Below are positions 48,201 through 60,900 of a stretch of DNA of 64,000 nucleotides, piece after piece. Each line of letters starts with the position of its first letter. Position 1 is the first letter of the stretch. The notes beneath the pieces were generated by a model. It was not told the DNA's origin. It saw only the letters and a list, made by a program, of their open reading frames with translations, and did not search any database. The position numbers and the translations under genes were made by a program. The stretch is taken from the NCBI GenBank assembly GCA_034620365.1, contig JAQGEQ010000195.1, positions 62,001 to 126,000 of the forward strand, given 5' to 3'. Source of the DNA: Pegea sp. RAD2-039 (lineage: Eukaryota; Chordata; Thaliacea; Salpida; Salpidae).

Positions 48201-49656
48201 TTTGCTGTCAATCAAATTTGAATAAAGTATTAAGTAAGCATGTCTAGTTTGTGCAAAAAAAAAAGATATTAGATCATTTGCTGTAAATCATTTAATTTTA
48301 ATAAACTTAAATTAATATAGAATCTTTTGATGCTATGTATGGACTATCAAAACTGTTTGTTTATGTTTACACTTTGACTGATTGGTCGATATCAATTTGA
48401 TGATATTCGAATTAATGTCTAGACTAATATAATGGTTTTAAGTTTAGTTTAACTAGAAAAATGTTCGATCTTACCTCCCTGATAGAGCATTCTGAAAGTT
48501 TATTTATTAAAGTAGATTAAGTTAGCTGTAGAAATTCATGCTTAACTGAAACCAAAACGTAGTATGTTTTTTGTTCTAAACAATAATATGCAAAAAGCTT
48601 TTTATAAGTTTTATTTTTTTTTTATAGATACTCTGAAATGTTTCCGTTTATTTACAAGAAAATGTTACCTGCTACAATCACCAATTGATTTTAAAACTCT
48701 TTCAACAATTTCTAACAATGATAAATCGAAGTAAAAAAGTTGAAACAAATATTCATTTATACATCGATTGTTCTATACTTTTGTAGTTTTGTACAAACAA
48801 ACTAGTCTTTCATTTTGAAGCATTTTACTACATATTGAGATTTCAATGAATATTGAGTGCGACCTTTTCTTCCTAATGTTTGTTGTTTTTTGTTATAATA
48901 TTGCAAACCTTTTTAAGGGGTTATTTTTTTAATGTTTGACTGAAAAAAGGGTTTGTACAAAACTGCTAACTTAAAATATGACCACAATAAGTGAAAAATC
49001 CCTAAAAATAGAAATGAGAATATTTCTGAGCTTTTAATAAATTATGAGATTGTTTAAAAGTATTTAAATAAGTGTTTCTATTTGTAACTTGCTTTTATTT
49101 GCATAAATTAGTTAAATTATATATATAAAGGAATAATTATTAAATTAGTAACGCATAAATACATTTCAAGTTCGATTATTGAGAAGAAACTTTAAAATCA
49201 AGATTTTTAAATAAATGGATCACAAATAAGTTTCAATTTTTATTAAATATTTCCAGTAATGCTCATAAGCTGTAGTTTCGACTTTTCTATTTATCTCATT
49301 CTAATCTATTTTAAAAATTCTTTAACAACTTTGATGGAAAAGAAATAAAAAAAATGAAATTTTTAAATTCAAATCATCAAAAGTATTCAAAATGAAATCA
49401 ATTTTAGATTTGAAAAAAGTATCTTGTAATTTTGTGAAGAAGTTTTCTTCAAAATATTAAAAAATGAATCTAAAGTTTATCGTTGTTTCAATATTCATCA
49501 AATTTTGTAAAAAAAGAACTGATTAAATCGAAACTAATTTCTTTTTTATTAAACAAAATATTTATTTTAGTAAATTTGAGTAAATCACCTGACGTAATTC
49601 AAACTTTTTAGATTACGTCACAATTTTTGGATCGTAATCTTCAGAAAAATCCAAAG
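42245..49656. other. Long AT-rich intergenic region
   Basis: No gene supported on either strand over 7.4 kb. It holds isolated TGACGTCA sites (about 43755 and the duplicated pair at 46951-47008) and a less AT-rich block at 44215-44345 that may be regulatory. ORFs at 45305-45529, 46070-46288, 46441-46629 and 46989-47189 are AT-driven. Confidence 0.45.
46951..47008 (+). repeat. Perfect tandem duplication, 2 x 29 nt
   Basis: The unit 46951-46979 is repeated exactly at 46980-47008. Each copy contains TGACGTCA followed by a CpG-free relative, TGATGTCA. Confidence 0.9.
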
Positions 49657-49794
49657 TCACACTCTATGATCTTCATCTATATCTTCGCTAACACCATCTT
49701 TTGATTTAATCTTTAACAGTGTAGTTTTCACATGATACACATCTCTTGTTGTGATGACGTAATCATCGATTTTAAACACATCATTCAATGACAT
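49657..49794 (-). CDS. Short ORF or isolated exon (45 codons), uncertain
   Basis: The minus strand reads MSLNDVFKIDDYVITTRD, continues with VYHVKTTLLKIKSKDG and ends DEDHRV plus stop. The frame stays open upstream of the ATG for about 13 codons. Its balanced amino-acid use stands out in an AT-rich desert, which is why it is recorded. No domain is recognised, and no flanking exon was found. Confidence 0.25.
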   Translation of the reverse strand: MSLNDVFKIDDYVITTRDVYHVKTTLLKIKSKDGVSEDIDEDHRV

Positions 49795-51021
49795 AAAAAC
49801 GCGAAAGTAAAATTTCCCACCATAAGAAAGATGTTAATAAAAAATTTTACCAATTAACTTGGAATATTTATTGATTAAGACTCACAAACCGATCCAAACT
49901 TTTTCATTTTTTTGCTTATTCAGAAGTTTTTTAAAACTACAAACATCAAAGTATGATTTATTTTCTAGCAACAAAATGTTTACTTTCACCTAAATCAAAA
50001 TATCCATTGACACAAACCAACAAATGCTTCCGTAACTTGAAGTCATAATTTATTATCTACAATTAACTCCAGGTTTATTCCCAAATATAACTGAGGACAA
50101 GATCTTAAAAAGTTTTCTTATTTTAAACTAATAAAATATTTATATTCAATAAGTGAAAATTTAAGAGTTCATATTTTTTTACTTATTAAAAATTAGAAGT
50201 AAACTTTTAGCAATATTTCAGTCTTTTGCAAATCAGTCGTTTGATTAAAAGTAAAACGCAACAAATTTTTAACAAGCAAATTATTTATCAGTACACATAA
50301 AACTTTTGATGAACATTTCTCATTATATCTAAAACTTCAATAAAGACTTTAAAAAGAAGTTAAATGAGTTACGCGTTACAAAGATTACATCTTGGCAACA
50401 ACACCGCAAAAACAAGGTGAAAGGTTATTAAATACAGCTAATACATTTCAGTAACAGATTTATGTCAACGTATATTAACTAAAACTCCTGTCAGTAAACA
50501 TCATGGCATTTTGCCTAAATTTTCAATATTTTAAAAATGAAAAAAGTAATTAGACTTAAACTTTAGTTAGGTTTGTATTTATATAATATAAAAGTTTGTT
50601 TATTTCTTAATAAAATACTAAAACTGACTTATATTTCGATAGTTTTATTATCTAAACATCAAAGATAGATAATACATGAAGGTAATTAGTTTGTCATTTA
50701 ATTTTATTGTTGCACGAGTAATTAATTCTTTCTTCAAATAGATAAGAAGTTTTTCTTTAGCTTATTATTGCAGCTATTGGTCGGTAAAAAGCTTTAGAAG
50801 TTATTCTTTGATATTGCCGAAGCTTATTGAGAATAGCAAAGCTTCATAATGACCTAAAACTTACAGCTCGGCGTTGACGTAACGAAAAAAGATGATCAAA
50901 ATACAAGCATGTAAATACTTGGCGCCTACTTTTGACATCAGAAGAAAACAAACAGTTTTGCAAGCAAATTAATCCGTGTAACCTTCAAAGCTTACAAAGC
51001 AGCAGAACTGGAAAAGCAGCT
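49795..51021. other. AT-rich intergenic region
   Basis: No exon supported. A less AT-rich block at 50760-50930 with GGCGCC and GACGTAACG could be a promoter for the weak candidate at 51022. Confidence 0.35.
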
Positions 51022-52729
51022 ATGTTCTGGATACTGATAGCTCTATTGGTCTATAGGATAGTGGCTACTTGGCTGTATGAGCCTTCCACTAAAGTGAGGA
51101 TTGATTTGGTGGTTCTCTGAGTTTGATTTATACCGATGATAAGCCTTCATTCGTCATCAAAGCTAAATGCCGCCTATGCATCTTTCAAATTCTTTTTTGT
51201 TCATCTGATAAGGACTTAAACTTTTCCAGAATAACGATTTTAAAAGTTCACTTTTATAACTCCAGTTTAAAATGATCACTAGCTAATAACAAAGTTTGTT
51301 TTATTTTCTGCCATCCTTATTTACTTAAAAACACTTTTTGTTTAATAAAGATGCTGCTAGCGTTGGTTAATCAAATAATTTTTTTAAATAGAGTCAATTA
51401 CAGCTTTAAATATCAAAGCAAAGCTATTATTACACTATTATCTACTCATCTAAATCAAATTGTGACATATACTGGGCTTTAAAAGCTTTTATAACCATTT
51501 GTAAGATTTTGTTGACATTTTACGTGGAGCATAAAGCTACTAAAATTCAAATTCGCCAATAAATTGATTATCTTTGCAGCAACAGACTAGTACCAAAGTA
51601 CCTTTACGGATGTTTCAAGTCATTCAAAACTCGAATGGCTAATTAGAGTTTAAATGAGAAGCTTAAATCTTTAAAATCAATAGGAAACTTTTGATTGATT
51701 ACTCTTTAGATCTATAAAATCGTCATTATCATTTTTATAGTTGTCTATTTGTAAAAACGCCAGAATGTTGGCTTATGAAATCAAAGAACTGTCCTAACGT
51801 GGTGCTTAGTAGCCATGAATATATTTGATAGCTTAAATAAACAGCCAGCGAGAGAAAAAGCTTCAATTAAATTCACTTTGAATTATTTGTTTGATTTTTA
51901 ATAAATAATATTTAACAAAGCCTCGAGACTTTATCGTCACGTGGGGTGTCAGATTGTAGCGTGGTTGGTAAGAGTAGAAGAAAATTTACCTGACAGCTTT
52001 CATCTTTTGGATTTGTCGTCAAACTTTTTGGCCAAATATAAATTTTCTGCAATTTAAAATACATCAAACAAGTTTAAGTAAAGAATAAGTTTTAGTTAAT
52101 CAATTCCGAACCGTTTTCATTTGCTTAAATTATTAACTGGTTTTTTGTTTGAATAAATTCACCAATTGAATAAACTCATGAATAAAATGTTTCAATAATA
52201 AACTTGATTTTGAAGCAAGGGGGGTAAGAGTTGCTAAACATCTGTGTTCGGCTCACAAAAAGTTTTCATTTTTTGGCTGAAACAATAATTATTATGAAAA
52301 TCGAAGTTTGTAAATCAGCTGATTGAATGTAACTTTTTTAATTCTGTGAATTTTATGTTCTTAGCTTTTTACACGAACATTCGATATTTACTTTGAGGTT
52401 TTAGGGAGTCTAATTAATTAAAATTAATTGAAGTTGAAATTTGTAATAGCAGCTACCTGTAAAAGAGGCCTTACAGTCAGTAAACAAAACTCAAAGTAAT
52501 TTTATTATAATTAAATTTAATTTTTTTCTTCAAACAAAGTTAAATAGGAATTTATCGAAATTTAATCGTAATTATGATAACACCTGAATTTCTCATTTCA
52601 AAATAGAAAAGTGTGGGTCATCATCGTTTCACTTTTAACAACTTCACAGATGAGACTGGATCCTTTAGATTGGCAAGCAAATTGAAAATAGCTGTGAGCA
52701 GGATCAAGGTGCCAGGATTCGGCGTGTGA
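51022..52729 (+). CDS. Very tentative two-exon small membrane/secreted peptide gene
   Basis: Exon 51022-51093 codes for a hydrophobic start (MFWILIALLVYRIVATW) and ends YEPSTK at a GTGAGG donor in phase 0; an in-frame ATG at 50932 would lengthen it. A phase-0 acceptor at 52606 opens 52607-52729, reading KSVGHHRFTFNNFTDETG and ending IKVPGFGV plus stop. Both pieces are less AT-rich than their surroundings. The 1.5-kb intron joining them is only a guess, and the two exons may belong to different genes. Confidence 0.18.
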
Positions 52730-54224
52730 AGCAAAGCGTGACGATCAGACAAATGCTTGGCTTGAATAAGGTTTCAATTCAACATTTTGTCACTTCTACA
52801 ACAGCCTGAAAGCTGATTCAAATATGAAACTTGATCTTTTAGATCTCTTCAAGTGATCAGAAACCCCTTTTCAAATACATCTTTGGATCAGCAGATAACC
52901 TTAGAAGATGATAAGAGCATTTTGAAACACTAAACATTTCAAGTCACTGTCGGATCCTTGGCCTTGATCTTTCTAATAGAATTTGGCCACGTTAGAAATA
53001 TAATTTCTGACCGTTATGTTGAGGCCTTTTGAGGTGACTTGCTCAAGCCTTATTAGATCCAAAAACATTTTTTGAAGTCGTTTACTCTCATAAATTGTTC
53101 TATTTTACTTCAAAGACTTTTTCAATCTGTCTGTTGTTTGTAAACCACCGTAATTTAAAGACACTTATAGTTTTAATCAACATTTGGTGGTGGAACCACT
53201 CACACACAAATAAAGTACATGAAACTTCTTCTTAATTACATCAAAAGATGCAGATGAAATACTTAAACTTTGAAACTTTAAGTTTTTTATCTTTTGAATT
53301 CTTGAAATATTTCAATTAATTAATTTTTTTGTTGGTTATACTGCAAATTAAAAAAGAAAGAATTAGAAAAGTGCTTCCGACTATTTGAAGTTAAGTTTTT
53401 ACACCTTTTGGTTTTCAAGCTACTTTCAAAGCTTCTGATGTAATTCATTAAGTAAGTTTAGAATGTGCCACTGAGCTTACCTCAAATCTTCTTGTATAAT
53501 TCGTTTTGTTTTGCCGCTTATTTTTCCAGTTGATATAACAGAAATTTTGCTGCTATCTCCCCCCCCCCCTCCTTTCACTTTCAGGTAGACGATAAATCAA
53601 CTATAAACATCTGAGAAGCTAGAACACATTTGTAGTGGACATAAACTATTTTAATCAGCAATTTTTCAATTGTATTTCGATTGAAGTTGCGACTAAAGGA
53701 CGCAAATGAAAGCTAAAATAAAATTCATCTTTAATTGGAACAATAAAACAACCTAAAATTGATTCAAATAATTGGCATAAAGTGCTGTATTGAGCTAATG
53801 ATGTCGTTATCAATCTTTCATAAAGTACGAACAGAATTAATCTGAAGACTTCAAGATCTTCATTATTGCTCTATGACATCTACTCTTTACCGCCTCATGT
53901 GGTCATCAACGAGTGATTTGAAAAGAGCGAGATTAAAAAGAAACAAAAAATGATCAAAGCATACTTGCAAAAAAGCTTTGATGTAATTCTCTTGCTCAAA
54001 TTCTCGCTACCCGCTTCAAACTCATCGACGTCAGCGGTATAGTCAGCCACTCAAGCAACCAACGAGAGTTCTTCGTTTTTCTTTTACTAGAAAAAGGCGA
54101 TGGGCAAAGCAGCGACGGACTTATATACGTCAACGAGTCTCATCACTGTGCCAGTTCAACAAACCACGTTCTGCAGACGTTTTAAAGTTGAAATAAAACA
54201 ACGCAATTAGTTTGTGGACAACTT
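52730..54224. other. Upstream region of the Dickkopf-like gene
   Basis: No coding exon seen. It includes a poly-C run at about 53562-53573 and a less AT-rich proximal block at 53990-54200 that is the likely core promoter. Confidence 0.4.
54121..54127 (+). promoter_or_regulatory. Possible TATA box of the Dickkopf-like gene
   Basis: TTATATA about 100 nt upstream of the ATG at 54225, in an otherwise less AT-rich block, so it is less likely to be background than elsewhere in the window. Confidence 0.3.
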
Positions 54225-57200
54225 ATGGCTGCGTTAGTCAAGTTTTCTTTAGCTATTGTGCTGTCAATAGCTTTGACTGTAAACTCTGTTCTGATGACCA
54301 ATAACTCTTCATCAGTTTCAAAGTCTTCAAAAGTCAGTCCCTTACCGATCGATGGAGATGCTGTGATGATAGCAGCACAGGTTGTCAAAGCAACATCCGG
54401 TGGAGGAGTACTTCACAAGAGACACACTTATTCAAGAGGACGGAATAGTGTTGATGTGAAGAAGAATGTAAGTTGTAATCTTGTTGCTGGTTGCCACCTG
54501 TGATTGGTCAGTTGGTTTTCAATTGTGCAGATTGGAAGTTCATATTTGGTTTGAGATTTAAAGCGCCTGTCTTGCTGTCTAGATAAGCGAGTTGGTTTCG
54601 ATTTTGCAGCTAAGTTAACTTTAAATAATGTTTTGTTTGATTGCAAATATTTAAAACCAAAAGACAGTGAGGTAAACATTATTTTCGTGCAGAAATTAAT
54701 TTCTAGTAGAGTATTCAAAATTAGTTAAACAAACACCGGCATATACCGACCACAATCTCTTCAAGGTTTCTTCTCAATTTTATTTCTAAACATTAGAAAC
54801 TCGTTGGGAATACCTCAGACTACACCAAGTGCCATCAGCAAGTAATCCAACAGATCATTAGTAAAAAATTGTTTTATTATAATTGTTCACGTTGAAATGT
54901 TTCAGCTAATTGGCCAAGTTACAAATTAATAAACAGAAAAGTATTAATAGCTACAAATACGTTGTAAGATTTTCTCCTTTGCCTTTTTCAATTTGGACGT
55001 TTATTTTTCTGGATAGTTTCTAACCGATGCTAATAGTAGCATTGCTACCTTGATTTACAAAGTAGTCAGCATTTGATTGATGTCACACCAATATCAGCAA
55101 ATCAGCCAGGGTTTCAATCAATCTTTTATTAAATTTTTTTCAGTAAAGATTTTTACATTCTTTTACGGGACTTTTGATATGCATCAGTGCTCACGAGGTA
55201 TGTAGGCACGTGATAACGACTTTACGAATCTTCTAAGACCCTGTTGTTTGCTGTTTAAAGCTTTGATTTTGAGATATTGACTTATTTCTACTGAAGGTTT
55301 TGTTGATGTGATTCAGTATCTGTCAGTCAACAAAAACTCAAAAAGCTTTTATCTATCGAATCAAAACCTTTCCTGCGTCCCCCTCAGTACCCCAGCAAGT
55401 AAGCGAATGGTTACAGAAATCGACACAAATACAACTAATTGACATTTCGTGTCAGAAATTAAATACTTGTTCGTCTGCTAGATTCTTATTTTTAAACTTT
55501 ATTTAATTTGTGACAAATGAGGAGAAAGGGACTTAGTAGCAGTTTCACATGAGTGACCGTCTGTGAAGGTGACACTGATAATTAGCGGCGATATCTCTAA
55601 TGAAAAGTGACACGTGTCAGAAAAAATCTTTTTCTTCGATCACTCAGGATAGTTTTATATTTTTGCTGATGTAATCAGGATTTTAATGAGGAACTTTTTG
55701 ATCAGAACTGTGAGTCATGAGATTTCTCAGAATATCATTTGTAGTTTTAAAAAAACTCTGAAATATAACAAAATAATCGATAGTTGATACAGTAAAATAT
55801 GTTTAACTCGGTAACGTCTACGCTTGGGTGGTTGTGAACATATAGCTGTATCAGACAACCCTCTACCAGCTTCTAATTAAACATCCTTTTATACTTCTGC
55901 ATCAAAGACACATCTAAAGATCACTTTTGTAATCTACAGGAACTTGAAGATTTTGAAAATAAACAGCATACAAATAATGATAGTAGAGAATCTGATTTAT
56001 TTGTGAGTAGCGGGCTGCTTTGATGTTTTTGTTTAGCCAACGGCGGTACTTGGGAGTTGGGTTTTAACTTGCCCGCTTCAAGTACAAAGAGCTAGTAAAG
56101 AAGTCGACGATATGACATTTTAAGAACTTTTCAAATTCTTTGCATTTCGTATTTCGAAACAAAATCATAACAATCCGCTGCTATTGCTGGCAATTGTTGA
56201 TTTTGTTGTAAAATCCATAAAAGGCATTTTTGATGAACTCTTCCAATGAATATTGGTTCAACGTCACGTGACTTTATCCAAAAGAAGTGGTGACGATGTT
56301 TTATGGTGTCATAAAGATCAGCTGACTAGAAGCAAAATGTCCACGTTGTTATGACGTTGAATGAAAAAATTAAAACCTTATTTGGCAATAACGCGCGTTT
56401 TAGATGAGCTTTGTTTCAAACCAACTGTTCAGGGCTCACGTCTTTTCTCAAGGACTCTTGCTCTCTAGAATGACAAAAAGCGGTCTTGATGACGTCACTA
56501 ATGTTGCATTTCTATTGCAGCGACGGAAGTCTTGTAGTCGAAAGAGACGACCCTGTAAACGACCCACAAAGAAGTTTTGTCATCGACGAGAGCGAAAGTG
56601 TCGATCGCGTATGAGTGTTCCGTGTCGTCAAAGTCCTGGATGCAGCAGAAGAACGAATAAGAGGTGCAGAAGAAAATATGATAAATGCATAGACAGTTAT
56701 CGGACTCCAGTGAGCATAGAGCGTCCTCCTCACATCAATGACCCTCGACACTTTCCTACAATCAAGCAACCAATCTTACCCGAACGCAAGAGTGAGTTGG
56801 AAGATGGAAAGCGCGTTTTGGACGCGATTTAATCTCGTGTTGATGTCTGTAGAAGAAAAGCAGCCGTGTCGAGTGACGAGTGATTGTCAGGATGGCTTGT
56901 GCTGTGCTCAATATGGTGTTGGACGGCGAATATGTCAATCGTTTACCAAAAAGGATCAGGTAAGACTCAATCACGTGTTTCGATAGTTGATGAATGACGT
57001 CATCACTTCCATCTGATCCTAAATCTGAACTCTAGAAATAACAGTTAGCTTATATCTTAAGAACTGTTCAGATATATTTGTTGAATGATGCCAAGTGATT
57101 TGTATAGATTTACAATTGTGTTAAAATAGTCTTTGATCTTTTATACTAATAACTATTTTGATTGGTGTAAAGGCCAACTGTTGAAGAGCTAACATCTTTG

Positions 57201-57907
57201 AACATCTGATCCTATATTTCATCTTACTTTTTGAATTCTTGAAATAAATTACAATGCTTTAATTCTGTATAATGAAGAATAGGTAAATAAAGAAAGTTTA
57301 TAACTCCGAGTTGAATGTTGTTTAAGTTTGCCGTCGAAACATAATAGCTTTTCTTGCTTTTATCAATTCTACTACAACCCAAGGCGATAATTTAACAAAA
57401 GTTGAAACAATTTAGCAATTGATATAAAGAACTTTTACCGTTTATAAAAGAGAACTACGATTCAATTTTGTTTCTACTGCACAATTTACATATGAATAAT
57501 ATTGAATGATGAAAGTTTATAGAAAAAGGGTAATAATTTGAGGCGGTCCTTCAAACTTTTAACTTCAATTTCACCTTTCAACTCTTTCTTCTTTTCAACT
57601 GCTTTTCGCGCTCCATTAAATACAAGTTATTTAACTGAAGTTACTTACCTTAAATTTTTTCTTTTCTTCTTTGCTTTAGTTTCTTCATCTCAATAACCAT
57701 AAAATCTAAACGACAACAATAACACCAAATCCTGAATCCTTTTCAGCTAAGCGCTTCATGAGTATCTGATCTTTTACACAGGTCTGTACCCGAACATTTG
57801 ATCGTAAAAGGAGTATAGAAACTTACGAAAGATGTCCTTGTGAAGTTGGGCTCACATGCATGTCCACGCCAAAACTCAAGCACCATTATACTTGTCAAGG
57901 AGCGTGA
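54225..57907 (+). CDS. DKK-like: Dickkopf-like secreted protein, 248 aa
   Basis: Exons 54225-54467, 56521-56791, 56853-56959 and 57782-57907 join in phase to 249 codons. A signal peptide (MAALVKFSLAIVLSIALTVNS) leads to a Ser-rich spacer and a Lys-Arg site (HKRHTYSRGR). Exon 2 gives a very basic segment with eight Cys (CSRKRRPCKR … KCRSRMSVPC … CRRKYDKC). Exons 3 and 4 give a ten-Cys domain of the Dickkopf Cys2/colipase-fold type: PCRVTSDCQDGLCCAQYG, RRIC, VCTRTF, YERCPCEVGLTC and HHYTCQGA. Spacing and the SDC…GLCCA and RC.C..GL.C signatures match Dkk proteins. Dkk proteins bind LRP5/6 through Cys2 and antagonise Wnt signalling; some family members do not. The usual Cys1 domain is not recognisable; the basic eight-Cys block stands in its place. 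Intron 2 is 61 nt. A TGACGTCA lies just before exon 2 and another just after exon 3. Confidence 0.8.
54468..56520. other. Dickkopf-like gene intron 1 (2.05 kb)
   Basis: No exon found. Several less AT-rich patches (55370-55410, 55545-55620, 56020-56110, 56255-56400) could be enhancers; one includes GTCACGTGAC near 56262. The open frame 56404-56520 in front of exon 2 is intron read-through. Confidence 0.45.
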
Positions 57908-60900
57908 GGTATCCTTATATGGAAAAGCGAACGCAATAAGCTGGGGGCGACAACAAGAGATTGATTGTCAGTGCATAAAATAATGGTCTATGTTGGAAGA
58001 AGCTGGCTCCTATGAAGCTTGTTGGCAGAACTTTAAACAATCGGTAGCTTGGTTTGTTTGTTTCAATTGTTGTTACTTCTTAGTTATTATGTTTCACTTA
58101 TTTGTTTCCACATCTTTTTTATTTTGTTTGTTTTGCTTATGTCATTTATATGTTGTTTCAGCAATGAAAACTATTTTGATTCGTTTTTTTCTCTCTTTGA
58201 TATTTTTGTTCATACCTTGACCTTTTCGTTTTGAGGAAAGTCGGTTGAAACGATTTCACATTAAAATTAATTGAAACTTAATTGAGATGTTTTTACTTTC
58301 AAACGAGTGATTTCTGATAACTTGATTAATTATAAATTCTTTTTATAGAAATAAAGTTTAAAAATTAATCTAAGTCATTAAAAATAGAAAACAGTTTTTG
58401 TTTTATTCCCTGTTTCAAATAATAAAACTATTTAAAGGCTTTAAAATATTAATCATAAAAATGTTACTATCTTTAAAAACTGTGAAATTACAAAATTCAA
58501 TTTTAACCATTTTTCGGAGATACTATTAGTTATAAAGATGATACAAAAAACTTAGTTTGTTCTATTTTTTATGTTTATCATACATTTAAGGCTTTTGGCT
58601 AGTTAGAATTATGTTAAGTTATGTAAGAATGTTTGTGCTTGCTTACACAAAACATTATAACATAAAGCTTTTATCAAATACGTCATCTTGAATTCTATAT
58701 TAAACAAAAGTTGTTAAAATAATAATGGCAGTAATTATTACTTTAATAACAAAGACCATTATATTTCAATTGTAGAGGTTTTAAAAATATCGCAAGTTGA
58801 AAAGACGGCGAAGGTTTAATCTGCTTATAAGAACTCATTTTAATATAATCCATCATTTAATCATATTGTTAACTTCTGATGTTTTGCTTGTCATAACTGT
58901 TTTTAAAATATCCATATAAAAAATCTAATCTAACTAAATAAACTTTATTCATTCAGACAATCAAGTTTTGATTATTTATCTTGTATGAGACTTTTTGAAA
59001 AATATCTTTGTATTTTTAAAAGACTCTTATGCGATTTTGTTACAACTTTTTCTAATTCTTTATATTTACCTTTTGTTAATGGTAGGTTCCAACTAATACT
59101 ATTGATGATTGGTTGTCATAGAAACTTTTGATAAAATTTGGTTTCTATGGTGATAACATCTAAAAAATTTTATTGTTTTTCCCTGGGGGTACAGTTGACG
59201 AAATAGACAAATACAAAATAGTCTCGGGGAATAAATAGTAGATGGCTGCGAAGGATTCACTTAAAATGATAACTTGATAAAAAGTTTAATAAATATTTTA
59301 GAAATTAAAAGCTTATAAAAATGTCTTGCCCTTATTGTTTGAAAAGCTTGATACAAACCAAAAATAAAACGAAAACAAAAAGGAAGCAGCTTGACAAGAT
59401 CTATCTTAGAAATATCTATGCAGAAGTCAGCTTAATGTCGTTAAGCTTTGATCTGATTAAATATTTTAAAAGATCATATCTTAGCTTTAGACAAAGAATT
59501 GTTTTTTGACCAAAGATTTAATCTTTAAGCACACTGCTAACAAAAGCTGAGAAATAAACACTAAAAAAACAAAATTAGTAAGTTATTAATCAATAAATGA
59601 TAATAACCAAGGTTATATAAGAAGTATTTGTGATATTGTGAGTAAACAAACTCATTTCTTTCATAGAATTTTAAGACTAGCTGTATGAAAGTATAAACTC
59701 AAATATTACAAAAAGGTTTAAGATTTGATTTCTATTGATAAGTTAAAGTAAACTTTTTTTTGGAAAAATAAACGAAGCAAGTTTGAAAAGAAAAATAATA
59801 TTTTTTTGAAATTGTTTAAAGCGATTTTTAGAAAACAAACATTTGATCCATCTTGTGAAACAACCTCTTAAAAGATTTCCTTATTATCTGTATGGAAAAA
59901 TTTATTTGAATTGGGAAAATAAACAGTTGAGCCTACAATAAGAAAATAACAATTGCATAATACCACAAAGGATAAATTGATTTAATAGCGGCAAATAAAG
60001 AGAATAAATAATCAAATAATAAAAAATAGAAGTTTATCAACTATTTAAATCTTGTCAATTTAAAGTTTGAAAGTTTTGAAATCTGTTATGCTTCAGCAAG
60101 CGATTGTTTAGACGAAAAACGAAAAAGGGATAATAAAAGTTTAGGGAGGGAGGTGCTGGCTTTGAAGTGTCATTACAGATAGTTGATGGCACGTTGAAAG
60201 AGAAAAATTCTTTCTGTATAAAACTAATCTTCTTACAGCCTTATAAGTTGTTGGACCATCTTGCTGATGATACAAATATTAATAAAATTTCATTTTTTTA
60301 ACCTTTGATGTAAAATTCAAAAAGATGAACATTTTTCTAATCAATTTATGATTGATATGAGTGTGAGGGAATGCCGATAATCGTTTGAATAAATGAAGTA
60401 GATATTGTGTCTAAGTGGTTTAAGATAATAACAAACCAAATGTGTTGACAGTTAAAAAAGAATTAAGCAGCAATCAGAAATCAACAGAACAATTTTGGTC
60501 CAAACTTTTTGAAAAACCACCAAAAATCTAAACAATGACAAGTTCAACTGCGTTCGAAGCTAATCTAAATTTTTACTTCACTAGTAAACAACACATTAGA
60601 AAAAAACCAACAAACAAATGATCAATAAAAAATATTGGTAGTTTTTTTTCGCGGATAAATACGATGAAGTTATTAAATTGCTGCTTAATCAGAACCTCCA
60701 AAGCTTGCGGCTTCTCAAGTATTGATCGGTAAAGTTTTATTATCAAAAGCTTTTAAGTACGTGTGGTCTGAACTTGGAAATAAAGAATGAGAAAGAACGT
60801 GAAGTTTACTACGAAATCTTTGTAGTAACCTTTATACGATTCAAAACTCACTTAGACCGCACAAGATGCCGAAAATAGCATTTGTGTAAAAACTATTGGT

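Noticed and set aside
58049..58234. Hydrophobic ORFs after the Dickkopf-like gene
   Set aside because: T-rich 3'-flank producing Phe/Leu/Cys strings; overlapping frames are equally open.
59321..59509. 62-codon ORF MSCPYCLKSLIQ…
   Set aside because: Low complexity Lys/Leu/Ser, no promoter or splice context, expected by chance in AT-rich DNA.
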